Assembly (NCBI GenBank): GCA_042090785.1
Contig: JBELIP010000007.1
Location: 1 to 64,000, forward strand
Length of the DNA: 64,000 nt
DNA from: UBA7434 sp042090785
GTDB taxonomy: Bacteria; Pseudomonadota; Gammaproteobacteria; Pseudomonadales; UBA7434
Direction: 5' to 3'
Shown: piece by piece, positions 9,248 to 18,858 of the stretch
Layout of the letters: every line of letters starts with the position of its first letter
Position numbering within the stretch: the stretch's first letter is position 1
Notes under the pieces: generated by a model
Told to the model about the DNA's origin: nothing
Seen by the model: only the letters and a program-made list of their open reading frames with translations
Databases searched by the model: none
Translations under genes and position numbers: made by a program

Positions 9248-10478
9248 TATCAGTCACGTCGTTATAAGTTGGGCTTGGTTCTTCTTCTGATTTAAGCTGT
9301 GCTGTCTCGCAACCAGCAAGCGATAAAACCACTGCAGCCGCCTTTTGGCTTGCATTTTGAGCTAACTGTTGATGCAGCTTTCGAAAGGCATTTTTCACCT
9401 CAACCACTAAAGCGGGTTGTTCAATGTAACTAAGCACCGCCGATGATAAGCTATCAGCACTAATATCATGCTGGATAAACTCTTGTACATAAGCTCTATC
9501 GGTTAATAAATTAGGCAATGCTACGTAGTCGACTTTAACCATGCGCGACATAACAGCATAACTGAGTGGCGCTAAACGATAAGCAACAACCATGGGCTTA
9601 CCTAACAATGCGGCTTCAAGCGTTGCCGTACCCGAGGCTAGCAAAACTAAATCCGATAGCTGCATACAAAGCTGCGACTCGCCGCGAGACAATAAAATAC
9701 GCTGGCGTATCAAGTGAATATCGGGCTCGGACAAACGCGCTGCTAAGGTTTCATAAAGCGCCTCAGAGGCCGCCGGAATAACAAAGCGCATATTTGGCTG
9801 GCGCTGCAAGCACGCGGCTATGGTGTCCATAAAGACATCCATAAGCGCCTGTACTTCGCTGTTGCGGCTGCCGGGCATAACACAAAGCAACGGCCCTTGC
9901 TGCTTAAATGCTTGTAACTGCGTGGTAAGCTCAGATTCAACAACAGGGCCATCAAAGGACAGCTGTTCGGCTAAAGGATGCCCTACAAAGGTCGCTTTAA
10001 TATCATGCTGCTTAAGAAAGTCGACTTCAAAAGGTAATAACGCCAAGACGTGGTCAACACTTTTACGAATGCCTTTTACACGCCCCTGTCGCCAAGCCCA
10101 AACCGAAGGACAAACATAATGGCAGGTAGGAATATTATGTGCTTTTAGCTTACGCTCAAGTGCAAGGTTAAAATCGGGCGCATCAATAGCAACAACAACC
10201 GACGGCTGGCGGTCGATAAAATGTGCGAGCAAACGACGACGAAGTGTGAGTAGTTGCGGCAATCGTTTAAGCGGCTCAACCAAACCCATTACCGATAACA
10301 GTTCCATGTCATCAAGTGTTTGAAAGCCCTCGGCCTGCATTCTGTTACCACCAAGACCAATAAACTGAGCTTGCGGATACTGCTCTTTAATCGCACGTAT
10401 TAGTCCAGCACCCAGCAAATCACCGGATGCCTCTCCAGCAACGATACCAATTAATAATGGTTTCTTGTCATCCGACAT
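9237..10478 (-). CDS. lpxB: Lipid-A-disaccharide synthase
   Basis: About 413 residues. LpxB condenses UDP-2,3-diacylglucosamine with lipid X to form the tetra-acyl disaccharide of lipid A on the inner leaflet of the inner membrane. The N-terminal VAGEASGDLLGAGLI block, FIGLGGNRMQAEGF, the GLVEPLKRLPQL segment, the CHYVCPSVWAWRQGRV block and the C-terminal ASGTATLEAALLGKPMVVAYR nucleotide-binding stretch are typical of the family. ATG at 10478 is preferred to a TTG one codon upstream. A short C-terminal tail (Glu/Asp/Asn-rich) overlaps the rnhB start. Confidence 0.97.
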   Translation of the reverse strand: MSDDKKPLLIGIVAGEASGDLLGAGLIRAIKEQYPQAQFIGLGGNRMQAEGFQTLDDMELLSVMGLVEPLKRLPQLLTLRRRLLAHFIDRQPSVVVAIDAPDFNLALERKLKAHNIPTCHYVCPSVWAWRQGRVKGIRKSVDHVLALLPFEVDFLKQHDIKATFVGHPLAEQLSFDGPVVESELTTQLQAFKQQGPLLCVMPGSRNSEVQALMDVFMDTIAACLQRQPNMRFVIPAASEALYETLAARLSEPDIHLIRQRILLSRGESQLCMQLSDLVLLASGTATLEAALLGKPMVVAYRLAPLSYAVMSRMVKVDYVALPNLLTDRAYVQEFIQHDISADSLSSAVLSYIEQPALVVEVKNAFRKLHQQLAQNASQKAAAVVLSLAGCETAQLKSEEEPSPTYNDVTDNDF

Positions 10479-10548
10479 CAAACTAACACTCTACTAATGC
10501 TGCACTAAAATTAATGGCAAAAAAATCTTAATAAAACATAATCAAACA

Positions 10549-11322
10549 CTAGCCACGAACAATACCACGAGTAGATAATTCTATAGAGTCGACCAGCATG
10601 GCGATAGAAGGAGACTCTGCAACCATAGGTTTAAGTGTTTGCAGAGCCTCACTCAAACTTAATTTTTTACGATAAATAATTTTAAATGCTTGTTGTAATT
10701 TTTTTATCTCAGCATCAGAAAAATTACGTCTACGCAAACCTTCTACATTCATCATTTTTGGCACAGCAGGATGGCCATCGGCCAACACAAAAGCGGGTAA
10801 ATCTTGCGATAGGCGACTCATCATACCTAAGTAACTGTGGGCGCCAATGCGACAGTACTGATGAACACCACAATAACCACTAATAATAGCCCAGTCACCG
10901 ACATGAACGTGACCGGCTAAAGCAACGTTATTGACTAAAATACAATGATTGCCAATAACGCAATCATGTCCAACATGCACATAAGCCATGAGTAAATTGT
11001 TATTGCCAATAAAAGTATCGCCACGGTCTTGCACTGTACCACGGTGCAGCGTTACGCCTTCGCGAATAATATTATCATCGCCAATGGTTAAGGTGGTTGG
11101 CTCATCATTGAATTTTAAATCGGGTGTTGCTTCACCCACACTAGAAAACTGAAATATTTGGCAGCGCTTACCAATGGTTGTTGGGCCTTTAATCACACAA
11201 TGCGAGGCAATAACGCAACCCTCGCCAATAGAAACACCAGGACCAATTGTGGTCCACGGCCCAACGGTGACACTGGGGTGAATATCCGCACTAGGATCAA
11301 CAATAGCGAGATCATGAATCAT
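10549..11322 (-). CDS. lpxA: UDP-N-acetylglucosamine acyltransferase
   Basis: About 257 residues from the ATG at 11322 (E. coli LpxA 262). It transfers 3-hydroxyacyl chains from ACP to UDP-GlcNAc, the first lipid A step. The protein is a left-handed beta-helix of hexapeptide repeats (VGPWTTIGPGVSIGEG and so on), with the catalytic His region VHVGHDCVIGNH and the RGTVQDRGDT loop. A longer open frame begins upstream, but the family normally begins at the chosen MIHDLAIVDPSA. The ATG lies one base after the fabZ stop, so the two are translationally coupled. Confidence 0.96.
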   Translation of the reverse strand: MIHDLAIVDPSADIHPSVTVGPWTTIGPGVSIGEGCVIASHCVIKGPTTIGKRCQIFQFSSVGEATPDLKFNDEPTTLTIGDDNIIREGVTLHRGTVQDRGDTFIGNNNLLMAYVHVGHDCVIGNHCILVNNVALAGHVHVGDWAIISGYCGVHQYCRIGAHSYLGMMSRLSQDLPAFVLADGHPAVPKMMNVEGLRRRNFSDAEIKKLQQAFKIIYRKKLSLSEALQTLKPMVAESPSIAMLVDSIELSTRGIVRG

Positions 11323-11323
11323 A

Positions 11324-11758
11324 TTAAACTTCTCTATCCGCACAAAGTATTTGCCCGTAGGCAACTAGCTTACTATCGACCTCGGCACGGCAGTTAAACT
11401 TCCAAATACCCGAACGAGCCGTCATAATTTCAGCTTTTAGTATTAACTGGTCACCGGGTACAACGGGGTGTTTAAAGCGCATATTATCTGAACCAACAAA
11501 CATATAAATTGAACCATCAGCCGGTTTTTTATCGAGCGTCTTAAAACCTAAAATACCTGCAGCTTGTGCCATGGCTTCAATAATAAGTACGCCTGGCATA
11601 ATAGGTAAGTTAGGAAAGTGGCCATTAAAAAAAGGTTCATTAATTGTAACGTTTTTAATTGCGGTAATTTCTTTGCCTAACTCAAGGTCTATTACTCTAT
11701 CTACCAATAAAAAAGGATAGCGATGCGGTAGGTACTCTCTTATTTCAGTAATATCCAT
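11324..11758 (-). CDS. fabZ: (3R)-hydroxymyristoyl-ACP dehydratase
   Basis: About 144 residues, a hotdog-fold dehydratase of type II fatty acid synthesis acting on beta-hydroxyacyl-ACP. The LPHRYPFLLVDRV block carries one active-site contact, NEPFFNGHFPNLPIMPGVLIIE carries the catalytic His and the following EAMAQAAG has the catalytic Glu helix. Start chosen at ATG 11758 because GGAA stands nine bases upstream on the coding strand and the resulting length matches the family; a longer open frame extends 13 codons upstream. Position between lpxD and lpxA is the conserved one, balancing acyl chains between lipid A and phospholipid. Confidence 0.96.
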   Translation of the reverse strand: MDITEIREYLPHRYPFLLVDRVIDLELGKEITAIKNVTINEPFFNGHFPNLPIMPGVLIIEAMAQAAGILGFKTLDKKPADGSIYMFVGSDNMRFKHPVVPGDQLILKAEIMTARSGIWKFNCRAEVDSKLVAYGQILCADREV

Positions 11759-11860
11759 CAATAGTTCCAAGCTGTTTCTTTTAATTGAATACAGCACATA
11801 AATGGGTAACGCTTATCAATTCAGAAAATCTATACCGACTAGCAAGGTACAAATAAAGCA

Positions 11861-12949
11861 TTAATTTTTTTGTTGTTTTTCGAGCGCCTTAATACGCTGA
11901 TGTATAGCGTCAAGCTGAGTAAACCTAACCGCACTTTTACGCCAAGTGCTTAGCTCTTGTGTCCCCGTGCCTGACGAATAAGTACCGGCTTGTTTTATAG
12001 AACCCGTTACTTTAGTCATTCCCATCAGTGACACTTTATTGGCAATGGTGATATGGCCAGTAATACATACACCACCAGCAATAGTGCAATACTCGCCTAT
12101 TGTTGTACTGCCTGCCACACCTACACAGCCAGCAATAGCTGTACCACGACCAACAACAACGTTATGGGCTAAATGCACTTGGTTATCAATAATAACGTCA
12201 TCGTTAATCACCGTATTATCAAGCGCGCCTCTATCAATCACTGTATTAGCGCCAATTTCAACGCGGTCTCCAATAATTACCGAACCTAGCTGGGCTATTT
12301 TTTGCCAACGGTGGCCACCCTCTTCTTGAGGATTACTATGAAAATCAGGCGCATAACCAAAACCGTCAGAACCAATAACCGTACCTGAATCTATGCGCAC
12401 ATCATTACCAAGAACAACCGCATAAGCAATATTGGTATTCGCCATTAAAGTCACATTGTCGCCAATAGTTGCTGCCGCCTCTACAACACTGTTAGGGCCA
12501 ATACAAACGTTGCGACCAATGTTCGCAAAATCCATGATGACCACGCCAGGAGCAATACAGGCTCCCTCAGCAATCGTCGCAGTAGCGGCAATAACGGCTG
12601 AAGGATGGATGCCTTGAGCGGGTTTTGGACGCAAATCAAAAACGTGACTGAGTTGAGCAAAAGCTAAATAGGGATTGGGGTGCACTAAACAGTGTACAGG
12701 ACAATCGGCAACAGAATCTGGCGATACAATTACCGCCGCAGCCAAAGTTGCTATCAAATCAGCATGGTGCTTAACACCCGTACAAAATGAAAGCTCTGTT
12801 TTTTCGGCAGAAGCCAGAGGCGCAATACCGCTTACATATATATCAGCGGCATCGGTCACTCCGTCACGCAAAATAATCTCGGCGCTTAGCAATTCAGCTA
12901 GCGCCTTTAAAGTATAGGTCGACGTGCTATTCACAATACAACTCGACAT
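11861..12949 (-). CDS. lpxD: UDP-3-O-(3-hydroxymyristoyl)glucosamine N-acyltransferase
   Basis: A 362-residue lipid A enzyme adding the second hydroxyacyl chain to UDP-3-O-acyl-glucosamine. The N-terminal domain binds uridine/acyl groups, and from about residue 110 hexapeptide repeats form a beta-helix (IHPSAVIAATATIAEGACIAPG; continuing through IGANTVIDRGALDNTVI and the catalytic His region HLAHNVVVGRGTAI). A C-terminal helix (about 335-360, RKSAVRFTQLDAIHQRIKAL) is typical. ATG start. It follows ompH and is separated from fabZ by about 100 bases. Confidence 0.97.
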   Translation of the reverse strand: MSSCIVNSTSTYTLKALAELLSAEIILRDGVTDAADIYVSGIAPLASAEKTELSFCTGVKHHADLIATLAAAVIVSPDSVADCPVHCLVHPNPYLAFAQLSHVFDLRPKPAQGIHPSAVIAATATIAEGACIAPGVVIMDFANIGRNVCIGPNSVVEAAATIGDNVTLMANTNIAYAVVLGNDVRIDSGTVIGSDGFGYAPDFHSNPQEEGGHRWQKIAQLGSVIIGDRVEIGANTVIDRGALDNTVINDDVIIDNQVHLAHNVVVGRGTAIAGCVGVAGSTTIGEYCTIAGGVCITGHITIANKVSLMGMTKVTGSIKQAGTYSSGTGTQELSTWRKSAVRFTQLDAIHQRIKALEKQQKN

Positions 12950-13020
12950 AAACTATTTTTATTTTCGCTTTCAGTGTGACGATTCATAACTCGCTCATCG
13001 ATTACTGCTATGAAAAAACG

Positions 13021-13581
13021 CTATTTTATTTGATTTAATCTTTCAGTCACTTGTGCTGAAATATCGTAAGAACTGTCAGCATGTAAAACAACACCGGTAT
13101 CAGCGCGAATTAACATTCCAATACCCTGCTCTTCAACAAGATTTTGCAATACGCGAGTCAGGTTTTGCGCTTGCTCTTCCATAGAACGCTCTGCCCATTC
13201 TTTTTGAGCCTGCTGCAATTTAGACGCAATGTAGTTGCGGTCTTTTTGCTTTTCAACAATACGCTTTTCTTCGTCTTCACGTTTTTGAGCACTCATGACA
13301 GCTCGGTCTTTTTGGTAAGCCTCAACCATTGCTTTAAGCTCGGCTTCTAAAGACTCAATAGACGCCATATTGCTTTTAAAATCATCCTGCTTTTTTAAAT
13401 CGGCAAATTGTGACTGTGCTAACTCAGTTTGCAATACAGCAATTCGAACATCCACAACAGCAATCTTAGAAGCTGCTGCCTCTTCCGCTGTTGATGATGC
13501 AGACATCGATAGTAATAAGGCAGCAAAAGCAACAGCTCGAATCAAACAGTTTTTACCAAAAAAATAGTTTTTCACAATCAT
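13021..13581 (-). CDS. skp: OmpH/Skp family periplasmic chaperone
   Basis: About 186 residues. An N-terminal signal peptide (basic start, hydrophobic AVAFAALLLS core, cleavage probably after an Ala near residue 32) precedes KIAVVDVRIAVLQTELAQSQF, the beta-strand start of the OmpH/Skp fold, and a long charged coiled coil (about 70-140) forming the tentacles that cradle unfolded outer-membrane proteins. Gene position right after bamA supports this. ATG at 13581 is taken; its GGAG lies almost adjacent, unusually close, and an in-frame TTG five codons upstream is the alternative. Sequence similarity to E. coli Skp is low apart from architecture. Confidence 0.88.
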   Translation of the reverse strand: MIVKNYFFGKNCLIRAVAFAALLLSMSASSTAEEAAASKIAVVDVRIAVLQTELAQSQFADLKKQDDFKSNMASIESLEAELKAMVEAYQKDRAVMSAQKREDEEKRIVEKQKDRNYIASKLQQAQKEWAERSMEEQAQNLTRVLQNLVEEQGIGMLIRADTGVVLHADSSYDISAQVTERLNQIK

Positions 13582-13649
13582 TCTCCAACTAAACAAAAAA
13601 AATAAAAAAATCCCTAGAACGTACGATATTCATAAACCTAAAATAGCAC

Positions 13650-16097
13650 TTAAAACGCTCGGCCTAATGAAAACTGGAAGACTTCGCGCTCGTCAATATC
13701 ATTATGCTGGAACGGTTTACCAAGACTAAATGATAACGGGCCAAACCCTGACAACCAAGTAACCGCTACGCCTGCAGATGTGCGCAGCTCAGCAACATCA
13801 AAGTCCGTACAGTTCAGCTGCCCCGACCGGCAGTTATCTGAAAACACATTACCGTAATCATAAAACAAAACGGCACGAACCGAACGTTGATCTTTTAAGA
13901 ACGGCAAAGGTAGTAATAATTCAACACTACCCTCGAGTAAAAAATTTCCACCAAATGGGTCTGGTGTAGGATCAATAGGCGAACCAACTAAATCACCTTC
14001 AAAGTCTGGCGTTCTAGCCGACGTACTTCTTGGCCCTAAAGTATTACTTTCGAACCCTCTTACAGAGCCAAAACCACCAGCAAGAAAATGCTCAAAGAAA
14101 GGTAATTCGTCAGTATCACCTAGACCATCGCCATAACCTACTTCACCGCGAAAACGGAAGGTTAATGGACCTACAGGCACAAAGTATTGGGTGTCAAAGG
14201 TTGCACGAAAATACTCTATCTCGCTGCCTGGCACAGTCACTTCTAATGAAATATTATTTGAATGACCACGATCCGCTAAAATACCTCGGTTCAATGTTGA
14301 CTCACGCCAGCTACCATTCAACAAAAATACGCCAAAGTTATCACCGTATTTATCGACAAAACCTACTTCATCAAAATCATTGATATTCGATGTTGGCGGC
14401 ATACTTGGCGTGCGCTTTATTTCTTGTACCGCTGCAAAACCGGCTTCAATTTCTGTATTGGTGTAACCAAAACTAAAACGCAACGATTGCGTTTCGTTTA
14501 TTGGGTAACCAAAGATAACCGAGCCACCAAAACGGTTGGTACTGTAGCTAGCAACATTTATTTCATCAAAATTTGTTTCGCTAAAAAACAAATTAAAACC
14601 ACGACTCACACCATCTTCAGTGTAATAAGGATTAATATAATTAAGCCCATAGGTGGTTCTAAATCGGCTTCGGTTAGCTTGAACACCTACCTGCTTGCCC
14701 GAACCTAAAAAGTTATTCTGCTGAAAATCCGCACCAAAAATTAAGCCGACATCTTGAGAGAAGCCCAACGACGCCGAAACACTGCCCGAAGATTGTTCTT
14801 CAACACGGTACCGCACATCAATTAAATCATCGACACCTGGTACCTCTGTGGTTTCAACTTTAGCTTCCTTAAAGAAACCAAGACGCTCTAAACGAACACG
14901 GGACAACTCAATTAAGTTAGTTGAGGCAAGCCCACCTTCCATTTGACGCATCTCTCTGCGCAGTACTTCATCGGCAGTTTTATAGTTGCCTTCAAACTCT
15001 ATGCTTCGTACATAGGTTCTTTTATCCGGATCAACAAAAAAGGTAAGGTCAACACTTTTATCTTCTTCGTTAACTTCTGGAATACTGCTTATTTCGGCAA
15101 AAGCATAACCTTCGTTACCCATAATACGCTTCATGAGTTCTTCGGTACGCGTTACTAAAGACTGAGAAAAGGTTTTGCCTTTTGATAACAAAAATACACG
15201 CTCTAGGGTATCGGCCTGATCTTTAACATCACCCGCCAACTGCACATTGTTAATTTTAAACTGCTCACCTTCATCAACATTAATCGTAATGTATACAGAA
15301 TCTTTTGTTGGCCCAACCGATACTTGCGTAGATCGCATTGCAAACTGAATATAACCACGATTTAAGTAGTAGTCATTAATAGTTTCAAGGTCGCCAGACA
15401 GCTTTTCGCGGGCATATTTTTTACGGCCTTTAAAACCATTAAAAAAGCCGCGATCTTTAAGCTCCATTAACTCACGCAGATGTTTATCATCATAAACTTC
15501 ATTGCCTACAATATTTATTTGCTTAATTTTGGCAACGCTACCTTCATCAACAAAAATATCAACCGCTACGCGATTACGCGGCTTAGCTATAATGTCAGTA
15601 GTAATTTCAGCATCGTAACGACCTTGCGCGCCATACTGTCTTGCCAGCTCTCGACGCATACCCTCTAGCGTTGCACGTTGAAAAACTCGCCCCTCAGCCA
15701 TGCCTTGATCACGTAAACCATCAAGTAGCGCTTCGGTTTCAATGGCTTTGTTACCATCAATATTAATTTCACTAATTGAAGGCCGCTCTTGTAAACCTAC
15801 AATCAGTACACCTGCATCTATACCAATTTCAATATTCTGAAAGTTACCCGTGGCGAAAATGGCACGCGATGCCGCTGCGACTTGACGACTATCGACAGTC
15901 TGACCAATGTTAATAGGCAGTACGGCAAAAACAGAATCGGCACTGACGCGCTGCAAACCTTCTATACGAATATCATTAATCGTATCTTGCGCGAAAGAAT
16001 ACGTACTCACTAATAAAGCCACGACGCAAATAAACGGTGAAGTTACTAGATGAAATCCTTTGAAACTGAAAGTATGTCTACGGCAAAAAGAAAGCAA
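13650..16097 (-). CDS. bamA: Outer membrane protein assembly factor BamA
   Basis: An 815-residue Omp85 protein (E. coli 810). A signal peptide ends near FAQDTINDI, followed by five POTRA domains (to about residue 420) and a C-terminal 16-strand barrel ending in the FQFSLGRAF strand with a terminal Phe. The conserved barrel loop VRGFESNTLGPR (VRGF motif) is present. It folds and inserts outer-membrane proteins. The start is the TTG codon at 16097, 12 bases after the rseP stop; no ATG exists before the mature protein. Order rseP-bamA-skp-lpxD is conserved in gammaproteobacteria. Confidence 0.97.
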   Translation of the reverse strand: MLSFCRRHTFSFKGFHLVTSPFICVVALLVSTYSFAQDTINDIRIEGLQRVSADSVFAVLPINIGQTVDSRQVAAASRAIFATGNFQNIEIGIDAGVLIVGLQERPSISEINIDGNKAIETEALLDGLRDQGMAEGRVFQRATLEGMRRELARQYGAQGRYDAEITTDIIAKPRNRVAVDIFVDEGSVAKIKQINIVGNEVYDDKHLRELMELKDRGFFNGFKGRKKYAREKLSGDLETINDYYLNRGYIQFAMRSTQVSVGPTKDSVYITINVDEGEQFKINNVQLAGDVKDQADTLERVFLLSKGKTFSQSLVTRTEELMKRIMGNEGYAFAEISSIPEVNEEDKSVDLTFFVDPDKRTYVRSIEFEGNYKTADEVLRREMRQMEGGLASTNLIELSRVRLERLGFFKEAKVETTEVPGVDDLIDVRYRVEEQSSGSVSASLGFSQDVGLIFGADFQQNNFLGSGKQVGVQANRSRFRTTYGLNYINPYYTEDGVSRGFNLFFSETNFDEINVASYSTNRFGGSVIFGYPINETQSLRFSFGYTNTEIEAGFAAVQEIKRTPSMPPTSNINDFDEVGFVDKYGDNFGVFLLNGSWRESTLNRGILADRGHSNNISLEVTVPGSEIEYFRATFDTQYFVPVGPLTFRFRGEVGYGDGLGDTDELPFFEHFLAGGFGSVRGFESNTLGPRSTSARTPDFEGDLVGSPIDPTPDPFGGNFLLEGSVELLLPLPFLKDQRSVRAVLFYDYGNVFSDNCRSGQLNCTDFDVAELRTSAGVAVTWLSGFGPLSFSLGKPFQHNDIDEREVFQFSLGRAF

Positions 16098-16109
16098 AAT
16101 AGTTATAAC

Positions 16110-17462
16110 CTAAAAGTGTGATATATCGTTATAAAGCGCGAGCGCCATTATACTCAAAATTAGCACCAACCCCAGCTGCTGCCCCCATATTTGTAAACGC
16201 TCTGATACCGGCTTGCGACTAACAGCCTCTACGGCTATGTACATTAAATGACCGCCATCAAGCACCGGTATGGGGAGTAGATTTAACACGCCAAGACTAA
16301 TGCTTAGCAAGGCCAAAAATTCCATATACGGGATAAACCCAGAACTCGCTGTGGCTGAGGCCATTTTCGCAATACTCACAGGGCCACTTAAACTTGAGGT
16401 GGATATAAGCCCCATTAACATCTTTTTAATTGAGCTAAAAGTAAATGCAATTAACTCCCCAGTGCGGATAACCCCCTGCTGGAGGGCCTCAACTGGCCCA
16501 TAACGTTGGACAACCCTCATAGAGGCTGGCAATTCAACGGGCGCAGCTTGTACGCCTATCCGGCCTTGCTTATCACCGTTTTCGAGTGTTATTTCCCCTG
16601 TATCAACAACAGCAGTCACTAACTGGTTATCACGTAATAGTGACACATCAATTGGCTGCGAGGGCCGCACTTTAATCAGCTCAACCGCTGCTCGCCAGTC
16701 ATCTACGACAACGCCATTAATGGCTGTAATGCTATCACCCGCCAATATACCCGCTAAATCCGCTGGTCCACCCTCAACAACACGCTCAATTAACGCCGGC
16801 ATATCGGGATAAAAAAAGCCAAAACCAAGAGAAGAGTAAAAGTCAGGACGATCATCGCCCGCCAACCAATTATTAATCGGCAATGAAGCCTGATAAACCG
16901 CAGTGCTGTCTGGGTACTTCAAGTCAAAATCTATGGTCCCAGTTTCGCCAATGCGATTAATTAACTGCATGTGTAAGCGATATTGAGTAGGCGTTGGCTC
17001 GCCATCAACGGCGACAATGGTTTGACCGCGCTCAAAACCGGCATGATAAGCGGCTGAATCGTCTGCTACATCACCGACAACCGGCAGGCGCCCAGAAACA
17101 CCCAGCATGTTAATAAGCGCATAAACTAAGACAGCCAAAATAAAGTTGGTGATTGGCCCAGCAGCAATAATTGCAGCACGAGCTAATTTTGACTGACGGT
17201 TAAAGCTGAATGCTTGCTGATCGCTGGGCACTGAACCTTCACGTTCATCGAGAAAGCGCACATAACCACCCAGCGGCAGTGCGGCAATAACCCACTCAGT
17301 GCCGTTTTTATCGGTTATGCGCCATAGCGAAGGACCAAACCCCACCGAAAACGTGAGTGCTTTTACGCCACAACGACGACCTACCCAGTAATGACCGTAT
17401 TCATGAACAGTCACCAAAATAGCTAAGGTAAGAATAAAGTAGCCGATAGTCGCAAGTGCCAT
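16110..17462 (-). CDS. rseP: Site-2 metalloprotease RseP
   Basis: About 450 residues. Inner-membrane zinc protease that cuts RseA during the sigma-E response and removes leftover signal peptides. The HEYGH zinc motif lies in the first membrane segment (VTVHEYGHYWVGRRCG), two PDZ domains occupy about 110-300 (including GGPADLAGILAGDSI), and the third zinc ligand is in NLLPIPVLDGGHLMY near the C-terminus. ATG at 17462 is preferred because GAGGTG stands nine bases upstream; a GTG four codons earlier overlaps that site. It is followed closely by bamA. Confidence 0.96.
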   Translation of the reverse strand: MALATIGYFILTLAILVTVHEYGHYWVGRRCGVKALTFSVGFGPSLWRITDKNGTEWVIAALPLGGYVRFLDEREGSVPSDQQAFSFNRQSKLARAAIIAAGPITNFILAVLVYALINMLGVSGRLPVVGDVADDSAAYHAGFERGQTIVAVDGEPTPTQYRLHMQLINRIGETGTIDFDLKYPDSTAVYQASLPINNWLAGDDRPDFYSSLGFGFFYPDMPALIERVVEGGPADLAGILAGDSITAINGVVVDDWRAAVELIKVRPSQPIDVSLLRDNQLVTAVVDTGEITLENGDKQGRIGVQAAPVELPASMRVVQRYGPVEALQQGVIRTGELIAFTFSSIKKMLMGLISTSSLSGPVSIAKMASATASSGFIPYMEFLALLSISLGVLNLLPIPVLDGGHLMYIAVEAVSRKPVSERLQIWGQQLGLVLILSIMALALYNDISHF

Positions 17463-17597
17463 GCTAGTTAACACCTCTACCGGCTATATAGGTTCTAAAA
17501 GCTCTTACAGGGCAAGAGTTCGCTAAAGAGCCACTAAAAAAAGAAGCAAAACGATGAATAGGATTGAACACTAAAATAAGCTGTACTCCCATGCTCA

Positions 17598-18851
17598 TCA
17601 TGATGAAAAAACCTGTTGAACAGCCTGGCAACAATGCTTTGCCACTTCCCGCGCCTGAAAATCAATTGCTTGGATAGCATCAAGCGTCATCGGTTCCTCA
17701 AACGGTATTTTTTCAAGGCTCTGCTTTACAACCTCAATAATGGCAGTAAAAGGAATCTCTTCCTGTAAAAAAGCCTCAACGGCGATCTCATTAGCCGCAT
17801 TTAAAACAATCGGCGCGCTACCGCCCGCTTCTGCCGCTTGCCTAGCCATTTGTAAGGCCGGAAAACGCATATCGTCTGGCGCTTCAAATGTTAAGTCATT
17901 CATCTGGTTCCAATTTAAGCTGTCGACACCCGACTCAATTCTTTTTGGCCAAGCTAATGCATTGGCAATAGGCGTACGCATATCGGGGTGACCCATTTGG
18001 GCGAGTACCGACCCATCGGCATACTCAACCATAGAATGAATAACACTTTGTGGGTGCAGCACAATCTCAATATCGTCGGGTGAGCAATTAAATAACCAAC
18101 AGGCCTCAATTAACTCGAGACCTTTATTCATCATGGTTGAGGAATCAACCGAGATTTTTTTACCCATTGACCAATTAGGATGAGCACAGGCTTGAGCAGG
18201 ACTCACTGTAGCAAAAGCATTCATCGCTAAGCTGCGAAAAGGACCGCCAGAACCTGTAAGTAAAATTTTACGTATACCCTTACTGACAACGCTTTGCTCC
18301 GCATTAACGGCCGAATCGGCCGCTGGCATACATTGAAAAATTGCATTGTGCTCGCTATCAATTGGCAGCAACACAGCACCTGATCTTTTAACGGCCTGCA
18401 TAAACAAAGCTCCGGCCATTACTAGCGATTCTTTATTAGCCAGTAAAACTTTTTTACCTGCATTAACAGCCGCTAAGGTTGACTGTAAACCCGCAGCGCC
18501 AACAATCGACGCCATAACAATATCAACCTGCTCATGAGCGGCAATAAAATCAAGACCTTCACTGCCCTGTAATAGCTGGGTTGATAAACCCTTTTTACGC
18601 AGCGATTGCTCTAACCATTCGGCTTGTTCTGAACTTCGTAATACAGCGTACTTCGGCTGCCACTTTTCACACTGACTTAACAACAAATCTGCACGACTAT
18701 TAGCAGAGAGCGCAAATACATTAAATTGCTCTGCATGAAGCGCTAAAACCTGTAAAGTGCTTTGACCAATAGAACCAGTGCTTCCTAAAATAGACACCGA
18801 CTGCGGCACCGCAAGAGTTAACGATTGATCTTTTTTATTTGCAGTATTCAA
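17598..18851 (-). CDS. dxr: 1-deoxy-D-xylulose-5-phosphate reductoisomerase
   Basis: About 417 residues; converts DXP to MEP with NADPH in the non-mevalonate isoprenoid pathway. VSILGSTGSIGQSTLQVL is the NADPH-binding start, LLANKESLVMAG and PIDSEHNAIFQCM bind substrate/metal, and SMGKKISVDSSTMMNKGLE is the flexible-loop/metal block. The frame is open far into cdsA with no ATG near the family N-terminus; TTG at 18851, seven bases past the cdsA stop, best fits the family length (E. coli 398) and is proposed as start. Product feeds uppS, two genes upstream. Confidence 0.94.
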   Translation of the reverse strand: MNTANKKDQSLTLAVPQSVSILGSTGSIGQSTLQVLALHAEQFNVFALSANSRADLLLSQCEKWQPKYAVLRSSEQAEWLEQSLRKKGLSTQLLQGSEGLDFIAAHEQVDIVMASIVGAAGLQSTLAAVNAGKKVLLANKESLVMAGALFMQAVKRSGAVLLPIDSEHNAIFQCMPAADSAVNAEQSVVSKGIRKILLTGSGGPFRSLAMNAFATVSPAQACAHPNWSMGKKISVDSSTMMNKGLELIEACWLFNCSPDDIEIVLHPQSVIHSMVEYADGSVLAQMGHPDMRTPIANALAWPKRIESGVDSLNWNQMNDLTFEAPDDMRFPALQMARQAAEAGGSAPIVLNAANEIAVEAFLQEEIPFTAIIEVVKQSLEKIPFEEPMTLDAIQAIDFQAREVAKHCCQAVQQVFSS

Positions 18852-18858
18852 GCGTGAA